In this document: in pieces, positions 63,819 through 64,000 of the stretch
Numbering within the stretch: position 1 is the first letter of the stretch
Layout of the letters: each line of letters starts with the position of its first letter
DNA from: Nocardia araoensis NBRC 100135
GTDB lineage: Bacteria; Actinomycetota; Actinomycetes; Mycobacteriales; Mycobacteriaceae
DNA length: 64,000 nt
Direction of reading: 5' to 3'
NCBI RefSeq assembly: GCF_000308435.1
Contig: NZ_BAFR01000168.1
Coordinates: 1-64,000 of the forward strand
Notes under the pieces: generated by a model
Seen by the model: the letters and a program-made list of their open reading frames with translations, nothing else
The model's database searches: none
Told to the model about the DNA's origin: nothing
Program-made: the position numbers and the translations under genes

Positions 63819-64000
63819 TCAGTTGTAGGACTTGGTGACTCCGTCGAGCAGGTGCTCCAGCGTGTCGTAGGTCGGGGTGGCGACGACGTCCAGCAGATCG
63901 GGGGCCACCGCGACGTTGCGTTCGGCGACGACCTTCGCGAACTGGGCCCCGTCGTTGGTGCGGAAGCCGTGCTCGGCGGCCAGCCGCTGCAACTCCGGGT
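63819..64000 (-). CDS. C-terminal part of a probable substrate-binding-domain protein (partial)
   Basis: The last ~60 codons of a gene entering from beyond the window, ending SYN-stop. The sequence PELQRLAAEHGFRTNDG, APDLLDVVATPTYDTLEHLL resembles the end of the periplasmic-binding domain found in actinobacterial substrate-binding/VWA proteins. Too short for firm assignment. Confidence 0.5.
   Translation of the reverse strand, partial: PELQRLAAEHGFRTNDGAQFAKVVAERNVAVAPDLLDVVATPTYDTLEHLLDGVTKSYN

Overview
The window is high-GC actinobacterial DNA, most likely from Nocardia or a close relative (inference). It encodes mycothiol enzymes (mca and a mycothiol-type isomerase fold), an ESX/PPE-EspG pair, a deazaflavin-dependent reductase, a short-chain Z-isoprenyl diphosphate synthase, and large NRPS genes. 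From memory, the order coaA / Z-FPP synthase / HlyIII / DUF255 / mca / greA / metB / cbs / SGNH hydrolase / thiolase parallels the M. tuberculosis Rv1074-Rv1093 block, so this looks like a conserved backbone interrupted by accessory insertions.

Layout. 0-6.5 kb: PPE-like protein and EspG, two TetR regulators each next to a clear palindromic operator (one beside a metallo-beta-lactamase-fold protein, one beside a thioesterase), glyA, and an F420-type reductase. 6.6-24.5 kb: a minus-strand NRPS operon with a 4738-aa, four-module enzyme ending in a reductase, an aldo-keto reductase, a degenerate WS/DGAT-like acyltransferase and a DUF885 protein, lying between glyA and coaA. 25-32 kb: coaA, Z-isoprenyl synthase, HlyIII-like membrane protein, class III adenylate cyclase, DUF255 protein. 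32.3-35.1 kb: atypical DNA with a PD-(D/E)XK-like nuclease and small accessory genes. 35.4-38.9 kb: a Ro60 (TROVE) gene preceded by a tandem array of six structured RNAs. 39-55 kb: backbone housekeeping genes (mca, greA, metB, acyl-CoA dehydrogenase, cbs, thiolase, Bax-inhibitor family, RsmC-like methyltransferase) with several hairpin terminators. 55-64 kb: lipoproteins, a DUF6153/DUF305 pair, and a second NRPS (A-T-C-A-T-reductase).

The most notable element is the Ro60/Y-RNA locus. Six RNAs share one architecture: an outer stem ending in CCCG/CGGG, a fixed GUGCG internal loop, an 8-bp inner stem ending in CGG/CCG, and a UACUUC junction. Their stems change by compensating substitutions. Four of them carry a tRNA-like module in circularly permuted order (T arm, acceptor 3' strand, short loop, acceptor 5' strand, D arm). 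One of these keeps an anticodon hairpin with an Arg-UCU-like loop. The last two lack the tRNA module and lie in the probable 5' leader of the Ro gene. Three promoter-like elements with identical 19-nt spacing divide the array into three transcription units. Bacterial Y RNAs that mimic tRNA (YrlA) are established; this multi-copy, multi-tRNA array is the part that deserves attention.

The two NRPSs are related: the second aligns in domain order, length and A-domain code with the last two modules plus reductase of the first, so both should release peptide aldehydes or alcohols.
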